Shown piece by piece: positions 30,801 to 40,700 of a DNA stretch of 61,433 nt. The stretch is from Bacteroidales bacterium (GTDB lineage: Bacteria; Bacteroidota; Bacteroidia; Bacteroidales; Marinilabiliaceae). Within the stretch, counting starts at the first letter, position 1. Every line of letters begins with the position of its first letter. Both the position numbers and the translations under genes were made by a program. The notes under the pieces were generated by a model, which saw nothing but the letters and a program-made list of their open reading frames with translations, had not been told where the DNA came from and searched no databases. Location: the NCBI GenBank assembly GCA_003249255.1, contig QKJP01000068.1:1-61433 (forward strand), given 5' to 3'.

Positions 30801-31092
30801 GATAACAGAAATTCGTGAGTATAATTCCATTGTAACAGATGTGCATTTAGAAAAGGCCGATGCTGTTTTGAATGTATATCCTACAGTTACATCAAGTAAT
30901 ATCACGGTTCAAGTAGGGACAACTCCTGCCACGGTTAGTCTATTTGATATGTCTGGCGTATTAGAAACCAGTAAAACTCAAAACTCTAAAGTTGAAGAAA
31001 TGGATTTAAGTCAGCAAAAGGCTGGTATTTATATCATTACAGTTGAGACTTCGGATAATAAATTAACCGGTAAGGTGATTATTACTGAATAA
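27853..31092 (+). CDS. Secreted protein with two complete alkaline phosphatase domains and a T9SS tail
   Basis: A 1079-residue protein: signal peptide 1-24, two alkaline phosphatase (PhoA-family) domains, a heptad-like coiled coil (about 935-990) and a T9SS tail from about 1004. Both domains keep the metal and catalytic residues. Domain 1 has Asp37, Ser108 (TGSAP), Glu334, Asp384/His385 and His431. Domain 2 has Asp492, Ser563 (TGSAG), Glu785, Asp835/His836 and His875. In both, the Asp usually before the nucleophile Ser is Gly. Each domain carries an inserted calcium-loop-like DIDGD motif followed by PDAW (about 246-256 and 698-707). The enzyme should release phosphate from organic monoesters at the cell surface or outside. 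Its own terminator follows, so it is monocistronic. Confidence 0.92.
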   Translation: MKNRFFTRFLTTGLLLSGFMVAHSQKVPKNIIVLISDGWGYNQIAATNYYHAADAQLFEQFPVAMSMSTYPATTAKPQAYGVNDFAVGYSSRERWTNPDYINHGYTGSAPAATTMAAGVKSAKYAIGVDIDGNDLELITERAIELGKSAGVVSSVQFSHATPAAYSVHNISRNNYDQIANSFYLDTKLSVVMGCGHPHYDNNAILRSDSEAYDYFYVGGEGSWNNLINGDVVFDSTSVKGNNTVQDIDGDGVPDAWTLITDSLDFAGLMDCQTPKRVVGVPHVYETLQNSRSGAKDNGEVFDNMNKNIPTLDLMTKAALNILDNNAKGLFLMIEGGAIDWAGHNNDIESLIEEQSDFNNTVNSVIEWVEANGGWDENLVLVTGDHETGYLTGPNYPEGDQTLDATTLINAFPVVNKGEGELPEHKFLSGGHTSQLIPFFAKGAGSQMYAKIAGEADFVYGNYIDNTEMGEVLFDLWEPANPEPKNVIVMISDGWGANQIDAANYFTGETQGYQNWETHYYMSTYPAMTGKVWQIEDINKWSVGYNPTKAWTDSAYVAGNATGSAGAATAMYTGEKSAYYAIGVALDSSKVQSFGERAYELGKSTGVITSVEFMHATPAAMFAHNPNRNAFHDLTREMLLDSRASVIMGCGAPDYDIDANLLNTYDYYAIDSTTWDELNQGDVTTFSKASINNNHTVQDIDGDNLPDAWTMIRDSADFVKLATGQTPLRVLGVPKVKSTLQQNRTDNSDVAFGDAFNKNVPTLTDMTKAALNVLDNNRNGFSLMIEGGAVDWAGHAKQVDRNIEEQNDFNKSVDAVINWIETNSNWDETLLIVTGDHECGYLVGPNYTANNMVETFAVTDNGVGNMPGAQFLSGNHTNQLIPFYAKGKGEELFAIHADQEDPVRGRFLNNTEIGQSIFKMWENVPNGIPNIHARSLALMEDTLLVLNNKVNELIINNEDLNSEISGLNSEVEELNDEINNLNEVITEIREYNSIVTDVHLEKADAVLNVYPTVTSSNITVQVGTTPATVSLFDMSGVLETSKTQNSKVEEMDLSQQKAGIYIITVETSDNKLTGKVIITE

Positions 31093-31113
31093 GCTTGAAT
31101 CATAACTGAATTT

Positions 31114-31146
31114 AAAGTGCTGTCTCAATGTTGAGGCAGCACTTTT
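31114..31146 (+). terminator. Terminator after the double alkaline phosphatase gene
   Basis: AAAGTGCTG and CAGCACTTT bracket a paired CTCAA/TTGAG inner stem, followed by seven T residues on the plus strand. Confidence 0.85.
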
Positions 31147-31339
31147 TTTGTTGTTGTAAGCTTTAATTTTTTAAGAATAGGAATCAAATGTTAAAATTCG
31201 TTGCTTAATGATGGGTGTAATTTTGTTAGTATTTGTAACTTCTATAAGTTATGTGCGTTATTTTGTAAAAAAAGATTAATATTTGTAAAAAATAATTGCT
31301 TTATTTAGATTGTCAGAATTAACAATTAAATAGGAATAA

Positions 31340-33214
31340 ATGAAAAGAATACTACTAGCAATTTCAACATTAAGTGTCTTTACGCTTAGTAATGGACAGG
31401 ATTGGAAAGATATTCCTGTACCTGATCAGGTAACATTAGGAACAGTTTGGGAATTAGATGAAGGTGTATCTGATGATTTTAATTATAACTTTGATGCACA
31501 GGATACAAAAGTAAATTTCGGTGGTAATAGATGGTATAATTTTTACCATAACCAATGGAATGGCCCAGGTACGACCTACTGGAAATATAACCACGTTTCA
31601 GTAGATGGAAGTGATTTATTATTAACAGTATCAAGGTATAATAAGGACACACAAACTTTACCAAAATATCCATATTCAACTACCGAAGAACTTCCTGAAT
31701 ATAAAATGGATAAACCTGATGGAGGTGTAAATGCAGGTTGTATTACATCAAAAAAACGAGTTTTGTATCCCGTTTTTGTGGAAGCAAAAGTAAGTGTGGC
31801 TGATATTGCTTTAGCTTCAGATGTGTGGTTATTGAGTCCGGATGATACTCAGGAAATTGATGTGATTGAGTGTTATGGAGGTGCATATAGTGGAAATACA
31901 TTTGCTCATAATATTCATTTAAGTCACCATTCCTTTATTAGAAGTCCCTTTGCTGATTATCAACCAAGAGATCAAGGAACTTGGTTTGTACGTACTGGTG
32001 TTTCTAGTTGGGGGCAATACTGTTGGAATGATGGAGAGCGTCAATATGTTCGTATCGGAGTAAACTGGATTGGTCCAAAACACTTTGAGTATTATGTTGA
32101 TGGAGAATTAGAGCGTGTACTTTATGATAAAGCTGTGGCGACAAAACGAGATGGCGTTTGGAATTATCAATATCCAACACTTACTAATGGCGTTGTTACT
32201 TCATCAGGAGGATACCAAATTTTAACCAATTTCGCAACACAAGATTCTTATTCTTTGGAAACTTTAAAAAGTGCAAGTGATGCTTCATCTGTTAGTATTG
32301 TAGATCCATATGGGTATCAAGGAGAAGACGGTTTTACAAAAGAATTGGATATCATCATTAATATAGAATCGCAAGATTGGTTAGTAACTCAAAATATCAC
32401 GCCTACAGATGAACATTTGAGTAATCCTGCACAAAATACCATGAAAGTTGATTGGATCCGTGTTTATAAACCAGAAGGAACTACCGGAGATCCTGCAATC
32501 ACCGAAACGGTTGAGACTGTAGGTACTGATGGAATAATTACAATTGAAGCTGAAGATTTGACAGAAACTGATGGCAGTTTCGTTGATCAACGAGGAGGAG
32601 CTGAATTATACTCTTTTGGATTTAATGTAGTAGAAGGAAGTAATGTAAACTGGGTAAATACTGGTGATTGGGGAGAGTATCCTGTTAATATTCCGGAAGA
32701 TGGAGCATATGAATTAGTATATGAAGCTTCTACACCAATGGATAATGTATATTTAACGTTTTCTGTTGATGGAACAATTATAAATAGCACTGATATTCCC
32801 AATAATGGCGAATGGGATACTTGGCAAACTATAAAGTCCAGTCATACGATTGATTTAGATGCAGGAAAGCAAATATTAAGAATTACATCCGAAGGTAATC
32901 GAAAAGATGACGGAGGAACCGATTGGGGTTGTAATATTGATAAATTTACCTTAAAAAGAGTTGGTGATAAAGTAGCTGTTGATGTTAATACTGCGGAAGT
33001 TAGTGTTTATCCTAATCCATTTGAAGATTATATCTACGTTCAAGCAGTTGAAGCTATAGATAAGTACGAGATTTACAATATAAATGGAGTTGTTGTAAAT
33101 TCAGGAATTCTTGTTAATTCTACCATTAATACGAGTGATTTAGTATCTGGTGTATACATTTTAAAAGTATATTCAGGAGAAACTCTCGTGAAATTGGAGA
33201 AAATTATAAAGTAA
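31340..33214 (+). CDS. GH16 beta-agarase with CBM6 and T9SS tail
   Basis: A 624-residue secreted hydrolase. A signal peptide (about 1-19) leads into a GH16 catalytic domain (about 25-385). The active-site motif DTQEIDVIECYGG gives nucleophile Glu172 and acid/base Glu177, in the compact ExDxxE form of agarases, carrageenases and porphyranases. The W-rich entry (RWYNFYHNQWNG) and the following loops fit beta-agarases best. A CBM6 occupies about 400-535 (IEAEDLTET, ending CNIDKFTLKR) and a T9SS tail about 550-624 (VSVYPNPF). The likely substrate is agarose or a related red-algal galactan. A terminator follows. Exact GH16 subfamily is not decided. Confidence 0.88.
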   Translation: MKRILLAISTLSVFTLSNGQDWKDIPVPDQVTLGTVWELDEGVSDDFNYNFDAQDTKVNFGGNRWYNFYHNQWNGPGTTYWKYNHVSVDGSDLLLTVSRYNKDTQTLPKYPYSTTEELPEYKMDKPDGGVNAGCITSKKRVLYPVFVEAKVSVADIALASDVWLLSPDDTQEIDVIECYGGAYSGNTFAHNIHLSHHSFIRSPFADYQPRDQGTWFVRTGVSSWGQYCWNDGERQYVRIGVNWIGPKHFEYYVDGELERVLYDKAVATKRDGVWNYQYPTLTNGVVTSSGGYQILTNFATQDSYSLETLKSASDASSVSIVDPYGYQGEDGFTKELDIIINIESQDWLVTQNITPTDEHLSNPAQNTMKVDWIRVYKPEGTTGDPAITETVETVGTDGIITIEAEDLTETDGSFVDQRGGAELYSFGFNVVEGSNVNWVNTGDWGEYPVNIPEDGAYELVYEASTPMDNVYLTFSVDGTIINSTDIPNNGEWDTWQTIKSSHTIDLDAGKQILRITSEGNRKDDGGTDWGCNIDKFTLKRVGDKVAVDVNTAEVSVYPNPFEDYIYVQAVEAIDKYEIYNINGVVVNSGILVNSTINTSDLVSGVYILKVYSGETLVKLEKIIK

Positions 33215-33238
33215 TAAATCAATAATTTTTGGTTTATA

Positions 33239-33270
33239 GGCCCTGTAGCAATATGCTATAGGGCTTTTTT
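33239..33270 (+). terminator. Terminator after the first GH16 gene
   Basis: GGCCCTGTAGCA (33239-33250) pairs with TGCTATAGGGC (33254-33264), followed by six T residues on the plus strand. Confidence 0.85.
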
Positions 33271-33303
33271 ATTTATATTGCATAGAGCCAATACTATTAT
33301 TAT

Positions 33304-33903
33304 ATGTTCTTAAAAGAAAAATTCTATGTAATACTAATTATTTTCCATTTTGCTTCAGCTTTGCTAATTGCACAAAACAATTTCTACTCCCAATTAGCTG
33401 ACTCCGCTTTACTTTTAACCCATGATGAGGTTAGATATGATCCTTCTTATTATTGTATTGCTTACCCTAATGGAGATGTTCCTTCAGACAGAGGAGTATG
33501 TACCGATGTGGTTATCCGCGCATACCGAAAATTGGGAGTTGATTTGCAAAAGGAAGTACATGAAGATATGCGAGAAAATTTTAATCTCTATCCAACTAAT
33601 TGGGGATTAAATCGAACTGATAAAAATATCGACCATCGTCGGGTTCCCAATCTAATGACTTTCTATCAAAGAAAAGGAGAAGTGAAACAGATTACCCAAA
33701 ATCCGGATGATTATTTGCCAGGAGATATTGTATGTTGGAATTTGGGCGGAGGAACAACTCATATTGGAATAGTATCTAAGCAGAAAGTTCCTAATGCTAA
33801 ACGATATTATATTATTCATAATATCGGAGCCGGGCAAGTTTTGGAAGACTGTTTGTTCAATTATAAAATTATCGGGCACTATCGATATGATGGAACTAAA
33901 TAA
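33304..33903 (+). CDS. DUF1287 family exported protein
   Basis: A 199-residue protein with an N-terminal signal (ending LLIAQ) and the DUF1287 pattern: DRGVCTDVVIRAYRKLG, then KNIDHRRVPNLMTF, GDIVCWNLGGG and HIGIVS. The Cys in GVCTD and the His residues are arranged as in NlpC/P60-like cysteine peptidases, so a cell-wall hydrolase role is likely but inferred. It is followed by the DUF4153 gene at 25 bp, and the two probably share a transcript. Confidence 0.85.
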   Translation: MFLKEKFYVILIIFHFASALLIAQNNFYSQLADSALLLTHDEVRYDPSYYCIAYPNGDVPSDRGVCTDVVIRAYRKLGVDLQKEVHEDMRENFNLYPTNWGLNRTDKNIDHRRVPNLMTFYQRKGEVKQITQNPDDYLPGDIVCWNLGGGTTHIGIVSKQKVPNAKRYYIIHNIGAGQVLEDCLFNYKIIGHYRYDGTK

Positions 33904-33927
33904 AATTTAAACCTACGTAATAAAGCT

Positions 33928-35811
33928 ATGAAATTCTTTTCGATTAAAAACTTTGGCAATCAAGCTTTAATATCTTTAAAGCGATTTCCTCTTACTCTTT
34001 TGTCAGCTCTTATAGGAGTAGTTACCCTTGTTTATTTTATTGAATTTGACAACGACATAAAGAATGATATTTTTTACATAAACATCATCTTGAGTTCGGC
34101 TTTGGGAATTCCTTTTTATATCGGATGTTCAGTTTTTACTTTCCGTTACCAGTTATCCGCATTTAAGAAGTTAGGTCTTTATGCCATAATTACTGGTATT
34201 ATCATACTAATGTTTTGGTCTTTACCTAATACCGAAAACACATTTGTTATCACGAAGCCATACATACGTTATGGTATATTAAGTGCAATTGTTCATCTTT
34301 TAGTCTCTTTTGTACCTTACTTATCTAAAAATCAGATGAATGGTTTTTGGAATTATAATCGATTATTGTTTTTGCGATTATTGTTATCTGCTTTATTTGC
34401 CCTGGTTTTATTTGCAGGGATTGCTTTTGCTTTGGGAGCACTAAAACTGTTGTTTGGGATTAAATTCGAATTTGATTTTTTTCTCCAGATATTTGTAGTT
34501 CTTGTGGGTTTATTCATGACATGGTTTTTTGTTGCCGGTTTACCAACTGAGTTTGAATCTTTAGAAGCACAAAGAGGTCATCCCAAAGGATTAAAAGTTT
34601 TTGGGCAATACATTTTAATTCCATTGCTAATACTTTATTTGGTAATATTATATGTATATGGTGGAACCATAATTTATACCTGGAATTGGCCCAAGGGAAT
34701 TGTTACCTATTTAATTAGTTGTGTGTCATGTATAGGAATTTTTACAACCTTAGTAGTTTTTCCTTATGCACAAAATGATGGTTCGCCTTGGTTACGTAAG
34801 TTTTCTGATGTGTTTTATTTCCTATTGGTACCTCTTATTGTTTTGTTATTTTTTGCAATAGGGTTAAGGATAAGTGATTATGGTTTAACCATTAAACGCT
34901 ATGCTATTCTTGCTTTAGGTATTTGGATATCTTTTATCACTGTATATTTCATTTTTCAAAGAGGAAAGATTAAAATGGTTCCAATGTCAATGGTAATCAT
35001 CTTGTTCTTAATAGCCTGGGGACCAATCAATATTTTTTATGTTAATGGGACTGTTCAGGTTAAACGCTTAATAGAGATCCTTGAAAATAACAAGCTCATG
35101 TCCAATGGAAAGATTGTTAATGAGGTTCATTGGGAGGTGAGTGATTCTTTCAAATTAAAGGCACACAGTTTATTTACTAACGATTCCATTTTAACAGACT
35201 CACTTCAACTTGAAATCCGATCAATATTAGATTACCTTGATGATCATCACGGTTTTGAGTATTTGGCTTCCTTGTATTCTCAGAATATAGATTCAATGAT
35301 ACACTTATCAGCAGTGAATGATAAATATTTTAACGAGGCTAAAGTATATATGCAATCGATGGGATTTCGATATATGTATAAGGGTGATAGATGGTATGAA
35401 AGGGAGTATTCTTTTCGTTCTCCTCAAACCGATTTATTGCAAATTTCGGGGTATGATTACTTAATCGATGTTAGTACTTATACCATTCGATCAGGAAAAG
35501 AAATTAATTCATTTGAACATTCAGATGAGGAGTATACTTTAGTTTACCATAATGAAGGTAAAGAAGAATTACTTCTAAAATCACCCACTCAAACCATAAA
35601 ATTTGATGTCGAACTATTAAAGAAAGATTTATTTGCTGAATATAGAGCATCAAATTTTGAGGAGGTAAGCAAATTGAAGTTGACAATAAAAGGAGAGTCT
35701 GATAGGATGGAAGCAAAGATTGAATTTAAGAGTGTTGGTTTTGAAGAATCCAGAAATGACACAACACTTTTTTCCTTTTATGGTAATTTGTTCTTAAGGG
35801 ATAAGAACTAA
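33928..35811 (+). CDS. DUF4153 family polytopic membrane protein
   Basis: A 627-residue protein with about twelve hydrophobic segments in residues 15-385 and a soluble C-terminal domain at about 390-627. The membrane part matches the DUF4153 family, including FWNYNRLLFLRLLLSALFA and GSPWLRKFSDVFYF. The family has no assigned biochemical role. The extracytoplasmic or cytoplasmic side of the C-terminal domain is not clear. It lies 25 bp after the DUF1287 gene. Confidence 0.82.
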   Translation: MKFFSIKNFGNQALISLKRFPLTLLSALIGVVTLVYFIEFDNDIKNDIFYINIILSSALGIPFYIGCSVFTFRYQLSAFKKLGLYAIITGIIILMFWSLPNTENTFVITKPYIRYGILSAIVHLLVSFVPYLSKNQMNGFWNYNRLLFLRLLLSALFALVLFAGIAFALGALKLLFGIKFEFDFFLQIFVVLVGLFMTWFFVAGLPTEFESLEAQRGHPKGLKVFGQYILIPLLILYLVILYVYGGTIIYTWNWPKGIVTYLISCVSCIGIFTTLVVFPYAQNDGSPWLRKFSDVFYFLLVPLIVLLFFAIGLRISDYGLTIKRYAILALGIWISFITVYFIFQRGKIKMVPMSMVIILFLIAWGPINIFYVNGTVQVKRLIEILENNKLMSNGKIVNEVHWEVSDSFKLKAHSLFTNDSILTDSLQLEIRSILDYLDDHHGFEYLASLYSQNIDSMIHLSAVNDKYFNEAKVYMQSMGFRYMYKGDRWYEREYSFRSPQTDLLQISGYDYLIDVSTYTIRSGKEINSFEHSDEEYTLVYHNEGKEELLLKSPTQTIKFDVELLKKDLFAEYRASNFEEVSKLKLTIKGESDRMEAKIEFKSVGFEESRNDTTLFSFYGNLFLRDKN

Positions 35812-35899
35812 TTACCTTAAAAAGGAAATGTGTTTTGTTAACTATTTGGTTTAATGATTGAAATAAATACAACTATTATTTAAAAAACATACACACTAC

Positions 35900-37684
35900 A
35901 TGAAAAAGTTTATCATTTCGTTTTTTTTTCTTTTGAGTTTCAATCTTATAAGTTTTGCGCAACCAACTGCTCCTTCCGGTAAAATGTGGGTGCCGGTATC
36001 GGAATTAACCGATGAGTTTAATGCATTCGATAATACCAAATGGCAAAAAGGACACCCTTATTGGGATGGACGTGAACCAAGCAAGTACACTAATGATAAC
36101 GTTATTTTTAAGGATGGAGAATTGCAATTAAAAATGACCGTTAGAGATGCAAATAAAACTGGTAACTGGATTTGGGCTTCATGTTTAACCTCTCAAACCA
36201 AAGCTTTTAAAAAAGGGATGTATGCCGAAGCGCGTGTGAAAATAGCTAATTTACCTTCCAGTACTGCTTTTTGGATGCAAGGCAATTACAGTGAGATTGA
36301 TGTTATTGAGAATTTTGGTGATGTGAAATCCGGAAGTAAATATGAGTATCTTAATTATAAAATGTTTATCCACACGCATTATTTTAAAAATGGCTGGGAT
36401 AATGATTTGGAGACAGATCACACTGTTGATAATCCGGGGCAAGAATTAAACAGGGATACTTATAACACCTTTGGCGTATGGTGGAAAGATAACCGTACCA
36501 TGATCTTTTACAGAAATGGTGTAGAAATGGCTCGTGGAACAACTCGTGGTGATTTTAACGAAGCCATGTATATGTTTTTTGACACTGAAGCCATGCCATG
36601 GATTGGAGAAGTGCCTAGTGTTGAGCAGTTAAATGACGATTCCCGAAACACGGCTTGTTTTAAATGGGTACACACTTTCGAGTTGGCAGATGATGACGGA
36701 GGACCTGTTGCTGTTACCGGTTTAAATTTAAATGTGCCCGCACATAAGACCATTGAAGTTGGTGAGAGGTTTGAAATTATTCCAACTGTTTTACCTACTA
36801 ATGCAGCCAATAAAGAAGTGCAATGGTTATCTGATGCTTCCAATGTACTAAGTATTAATAATGGAATTGTTACTGGAATGGAAGAGGGAGAATCAACCAT
36901 AACAATTCAGACACAAGATGGTAGCTTTTCGCAATCATGCAAGGTAACTGTGGTTAAACAAACATCCGGTGCAAGTATGGTGTTAACGCCTATTCATGAT
37001 GCGTATATTGATGGTTCAATTGCATATAATAATAACGATCTGAAAGTTGAATTAAACCGGAGAACTGCTTTTTTAATGTTTGATCTGTCTTCTGTTACAG
37101 GAAGTGTTTTAAATGCACAGCTGAAGTTAACCGTTGGAGGCGATAGGGGTAATGGGACTATAAAAGTATTTAAAGGGAGTCATAACAATTGGACAGAAAC
37201 AAACATAAGTACTGCAAATTCTCCAAATAAATCTGTAGTTATAGCTTCTCTTAATTCAGATTATCAAAGTGGGGACTCATATATTTGGGATTTAGATGTA
37301 TCGCAAGTTGAGGCCGGAGAAAAGTTGTGTTTAGTTATAGCGCAAGAATCAGGAAATGATGTATGGTTTGAATCAAAAGAGGCCGATTCAAAACCTGAAC
37401 TAATGCTTAAAACAGGTAGTGAAATACCCACAAAAATAAAGGGTGATGTAGAAGTAAATTTTACTGTTAAACCTGTTCCTTGTAAAAATTATATAAGCGT
37501 TCAAGCATCAGAGAAAGTTAGTTGCATAACGATCTATAATTTAGCTGGATCTATTGTGTCAACATCAATCGTAGAGGATGATGAGATTAGAATCAATACA
37601 TCACTCTTAAATTCGGGGATTTATATCTTAGAAATCAAAACTTTATCAGGAAAAACAAAAACATTGAAAATAATAAAAGTATAA
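35900..37684 (+). CDS. GH16 agarase/porphyranase-like enzyme with Big_2, DNRLRE-like module and T9SS tail
   Basis: A 594-residue secreted enzyme with a signal peptide (about 1-20). The GH16 domain (about 28-265) has GNYSEIDVIENFG, with nucleophile Glu132 and acid/base Glu137. The entry ELTDEFNAFDNTKWQKGHP and the HTHYFKNGW block resemble porphyranases and agarases more than laminarinases. A Big_2 domain (about 270-350) and a DNRLRE/CBM96-like beta-sandwich (about 355-505, DAYIDGS start) follow, then a T9SS tail (about 515-594). It shares only the catalytic core with the GH16 at 31340, so the two probably attack different galactan linkages. It converges on the propeller sensor kinase. Confidence 0.86.
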   Translation: MKKFIISFFFLLSFNLISFAQPTAPSGKMWVPVSELTDEFNAFDNTKWQKGHPYWDGREPSKYTNDNVIFKDGELQLKMTVRDANKTGNWIWASCLTSQTKAFKKGMYAEARVKIANLPSSTAFWMQGNYSEIDVIENFGDVKSGSKYEYLNYKMFIHTHYFKNGWDNDLETDHTVDNPGQELNRDTYNTFGVWWKDNRTMIFYRNGVEMARGTTRGDFNEAMYMFFDTEAMPWIGEVPSVEQLNDDSRNTACFKWVHTFELADDDGGPVAVTGLNLNVPAHKTIEVGERFEIIPTVLPTNAANKEVQWLSDASNVLSINNGIVTGMEEGESTITIQTQDGSFSQSCKVTVVKQTSGASMVLTPIHDAYIDGSIAYNNNDLKVELNRRTAFLMFDLSSVTGSVLNAQLKLTVGGDRGNGTIKVFKGSHNNWTETNISTANSPNKSVVIASLNSDYQSGDSYIWDLDVSQVEAGEKLCLVIAQESGNDVWFESKEADSKPELMLKTGSEIPTKIKGDVEVNFTVKPVPCKNYISVQASEKVSCITIYNLAGSIVSTSIVEDDEIRINTSLLNSGIYILEIKTLSGKTKTLKIIKV

Positions 37685-37720
37685 TATTCCTAAGAAAAAA
37701 ATATATTCATTTATCGTAAG

Positions 37721-37752
37721 GCCCTACATTATTTGATTACCGGATGTAGGGC
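37721..37752. terminator. Bidirectional terminator, second GH16 / sensor kinase
   Basis: GCCCTACAT (37721-37729) pairs with ATGTAGGGC (37744-37752), followed by six T residues on the plus strand. It sits between two converging genes. Confidence 0.8.
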
Positions 37753-37756
37753 TTTT

Positions 37757-40700
37757 TTATTGGAATGGAATGATTAAAGTGAAGATAGAACCTTCGTTGA
37801 CATTTGATTCAACGTGTAGTTTAGCTCCTATAATGTCTGCTAAGTGTTTTGAAATACTCAGCCCCAAACCTATGCCTTGAACGAAACCGGCATTATTATC
37901 TTCTACTTTCATAAAGCTTTCAAAAATTTTGTTTTGTTCTTTAAGAGGAATGCCTTTCCCACTATCTTCAACATAAAGTTCAATGGTGTTATTTACTTTT
38001 TGAGCTCCAATTTCGATAAACCCCTTGCTTGTGTATTTAATTGCATTAGAAATAAGGCTATTAAGTATTTGTGTGATCTTAAATGAATCAGCATTAAGTG
38101 TATAATTGTAGTCTTTTATCTTATTGTTTAGAATTAATTCTACATCTCTACTTTTTTCTTCAATGAGTGCATTGTTATAGCATGAATCAATTACTTCATT
38201 TATTCTAAAAAGGCTTGGATTATTTTTAATCTGGTTATTGTCAATTAAGGAGAAGGTTACAATCTCTTCAATCATATTTAGGAGGTTCAGGCAATTGCGG
38301 TTAATTTTTTGGGTAAAATCTGTAACCTCTTCATGAGTCCATGAAGGATCGCTTAATAAGGAAGAAAACCCCATGATAGCATTCATCGGAGTTCTTATTT
38401 CGTGAGAAATATTAGCCAGAAATAGTGATTTCACTCTGTCTGATTCTTCTGCTGCTTCTTTGGCTAATTGCAAATCCTGAGTTCTTTCATCCACCAGCAA
38501 TTCCAGTTGGTTTTTGTGAATATCTAATTCTTCATTTTGACTTCTTAACTCCTCCACCAGTTCAGTAACTTGTTGTTTTTGTTCTTCTAAATCCAAGTTT
38601 GATTCTTGTAAATATTCTGTTTGAACTCTTAGTTCCTCTGCCAATTCGCTAATGTGCAACTTTTGTTCGGTAAGATCCAGGTTGGATTTTTTTAAGCTTT
38701 GAGCCTGCTGTTTGAGAACTTCATTCATTTTAAACGTTTCCTTAACTCTTTTTTGAACTTCTTTTTCCAGTAAGATGTTCTTGTGTTTGATAGAATAAAA
38801 CCTGTAGTTAATTATGACCCCTGTGCTTATGATGAAAAGTAGGAATACACTCACCTGGAACCAGGTCATTAACCAAATAGGCGGGGTAATAATGATGGTG
38901 ATATCCTTTGTGGTATGACTCCAATATCCATCACTATTTGCAGCTTTTACTTTAAATATATATTCTCCTGGATCTATATTGGTATATCTTGCAATTCTTT
39001 CATCAGTGGAGGCATTGTTCCATTCTTTTTCAAAACCTTCAAGCATGTATTTATATCGGGTACCACGCGGCGAAGCATGATGTATACCGGCAAAGTAAAA
39101 ACGGAAGTTATTTTGAGTGTACTTTAAGGTGATAGTATCTGTTAAATTAATGGGTTTATTAAGTATGATATCTCCAGCTATTTCATCATTAATGTTTACT
39201 GTTTCGTTCATTACTTCCATGTCGTTAAATACAACTAATGGAGCTATCGTATCTTCTTTAATCTCGTCGGGATAAAATGCATTGAATCCATTAACTCCTC
39301 CAAAGAGCAACTCTCCATCATGTCTTTTGCAGCCTGATAAATCCATGAACTGTAAATCTTGTAAGCCATCATGAGGGGCGTAATTGCGTATTGAAGTCAG
39401 GGAAGAATCTATTCGTGAGATACCTCTATTGGTTGATATCCATAGATTTCCCTTATTATCTTCAAGGATGGCTTTGATCATATTATTAGGTAATCCATCT
39501 TCCATACCTATTGAAGCAAAAGTTCCATTGGTTAAAGTACTACCTTCTATGTACTGATTGATGCCACCGCCAAAGGTTCCTATCCAAATTTGTTGCTGAC
39601 TTGTTTCCATTATTGGGACTATGTAACTGCTGCTAATACTCCTTGAATCGTAAGGATCATTTTTAAAAAGTGTAAAATCTAATGTGTCTTGCATTTTTTG
39701 TTCCGGTGTAAGTAGCATTAATCCTTTATCAGTACCTATCCAAAGTCTTTCTTTTGAATCTTCAAATAAATTTCGAATAATGTTAGATGCTATTTGACTG
39801 TTGTCTGTATGGTAGTGGATAAGTCTCTTATTATCAGCTTGGGGCAGGTATTTGTAAAGTCCATCATCGTAAGTTCCTATCCAAATGTTACCATTACAAT
39901 CCTTTAATAAAGACATTGTTTGATAGGTTATTTCAGGCATAATATCTCTTACCGTCCAATCTTTTCCATCATGCCTTAGTTCTACTAAAACGGAATTGTA
40001 ACCGGTACCTACCCACATAATTTTTTTTCCATCTTTATTTAATTCAATGATGTCGTGTACGAAATTTTGTTCCCCCGGAGGACAGATGTCATAGGATGTA
40101 AAACCTGTTTTGTAATTTTTTTCTTGGTTGTAAGGCAAATAATTAATACCTCCTCCTTCGGTTCCAATCCACAGGTCGTTATCGCTATCTTCATAAAAAT
40201 CAAATATTTTATTGTGAGATATACTGCCTTTAGATTTTGTTTTGTAGTAATGCCTAAAGCCGGTTTGATACATGTTGTGTTTTAAGATTCCTTCACCATT
40301 GGTACCCAACCATAAAATGCCTTCGTTATCCAAATAGATGGATCTGATAAACAAGCCTTTTAGGATAATATCTTCCAGTCCTCTAAGGTCTAATTCGGTT
40401 TCTTGATAAATGATGTCTTCATTGGGATGATAATCAAATCTCATGATGCCGTTGTGTCCGCCTACCCAGATGTTACCTTTCTTATCTTCAATCATAACAA
40501 AAAAAAGCGTGGAGGGGAAATCCGTAATTTTTGATTGTTCAGGTTTTTCATGGTTGAGTTTTATTAATGATAAACCATTCAGGTGGCAAAAGAGCATTCC
40601 TTCTTTAGTTTCAAGAATATTTTGAACATCTATATATACATTTGCCGGAGTTACTTGGATAAATGTGTCCTGAACCATTCCATTATCAGATTTTTTCATA

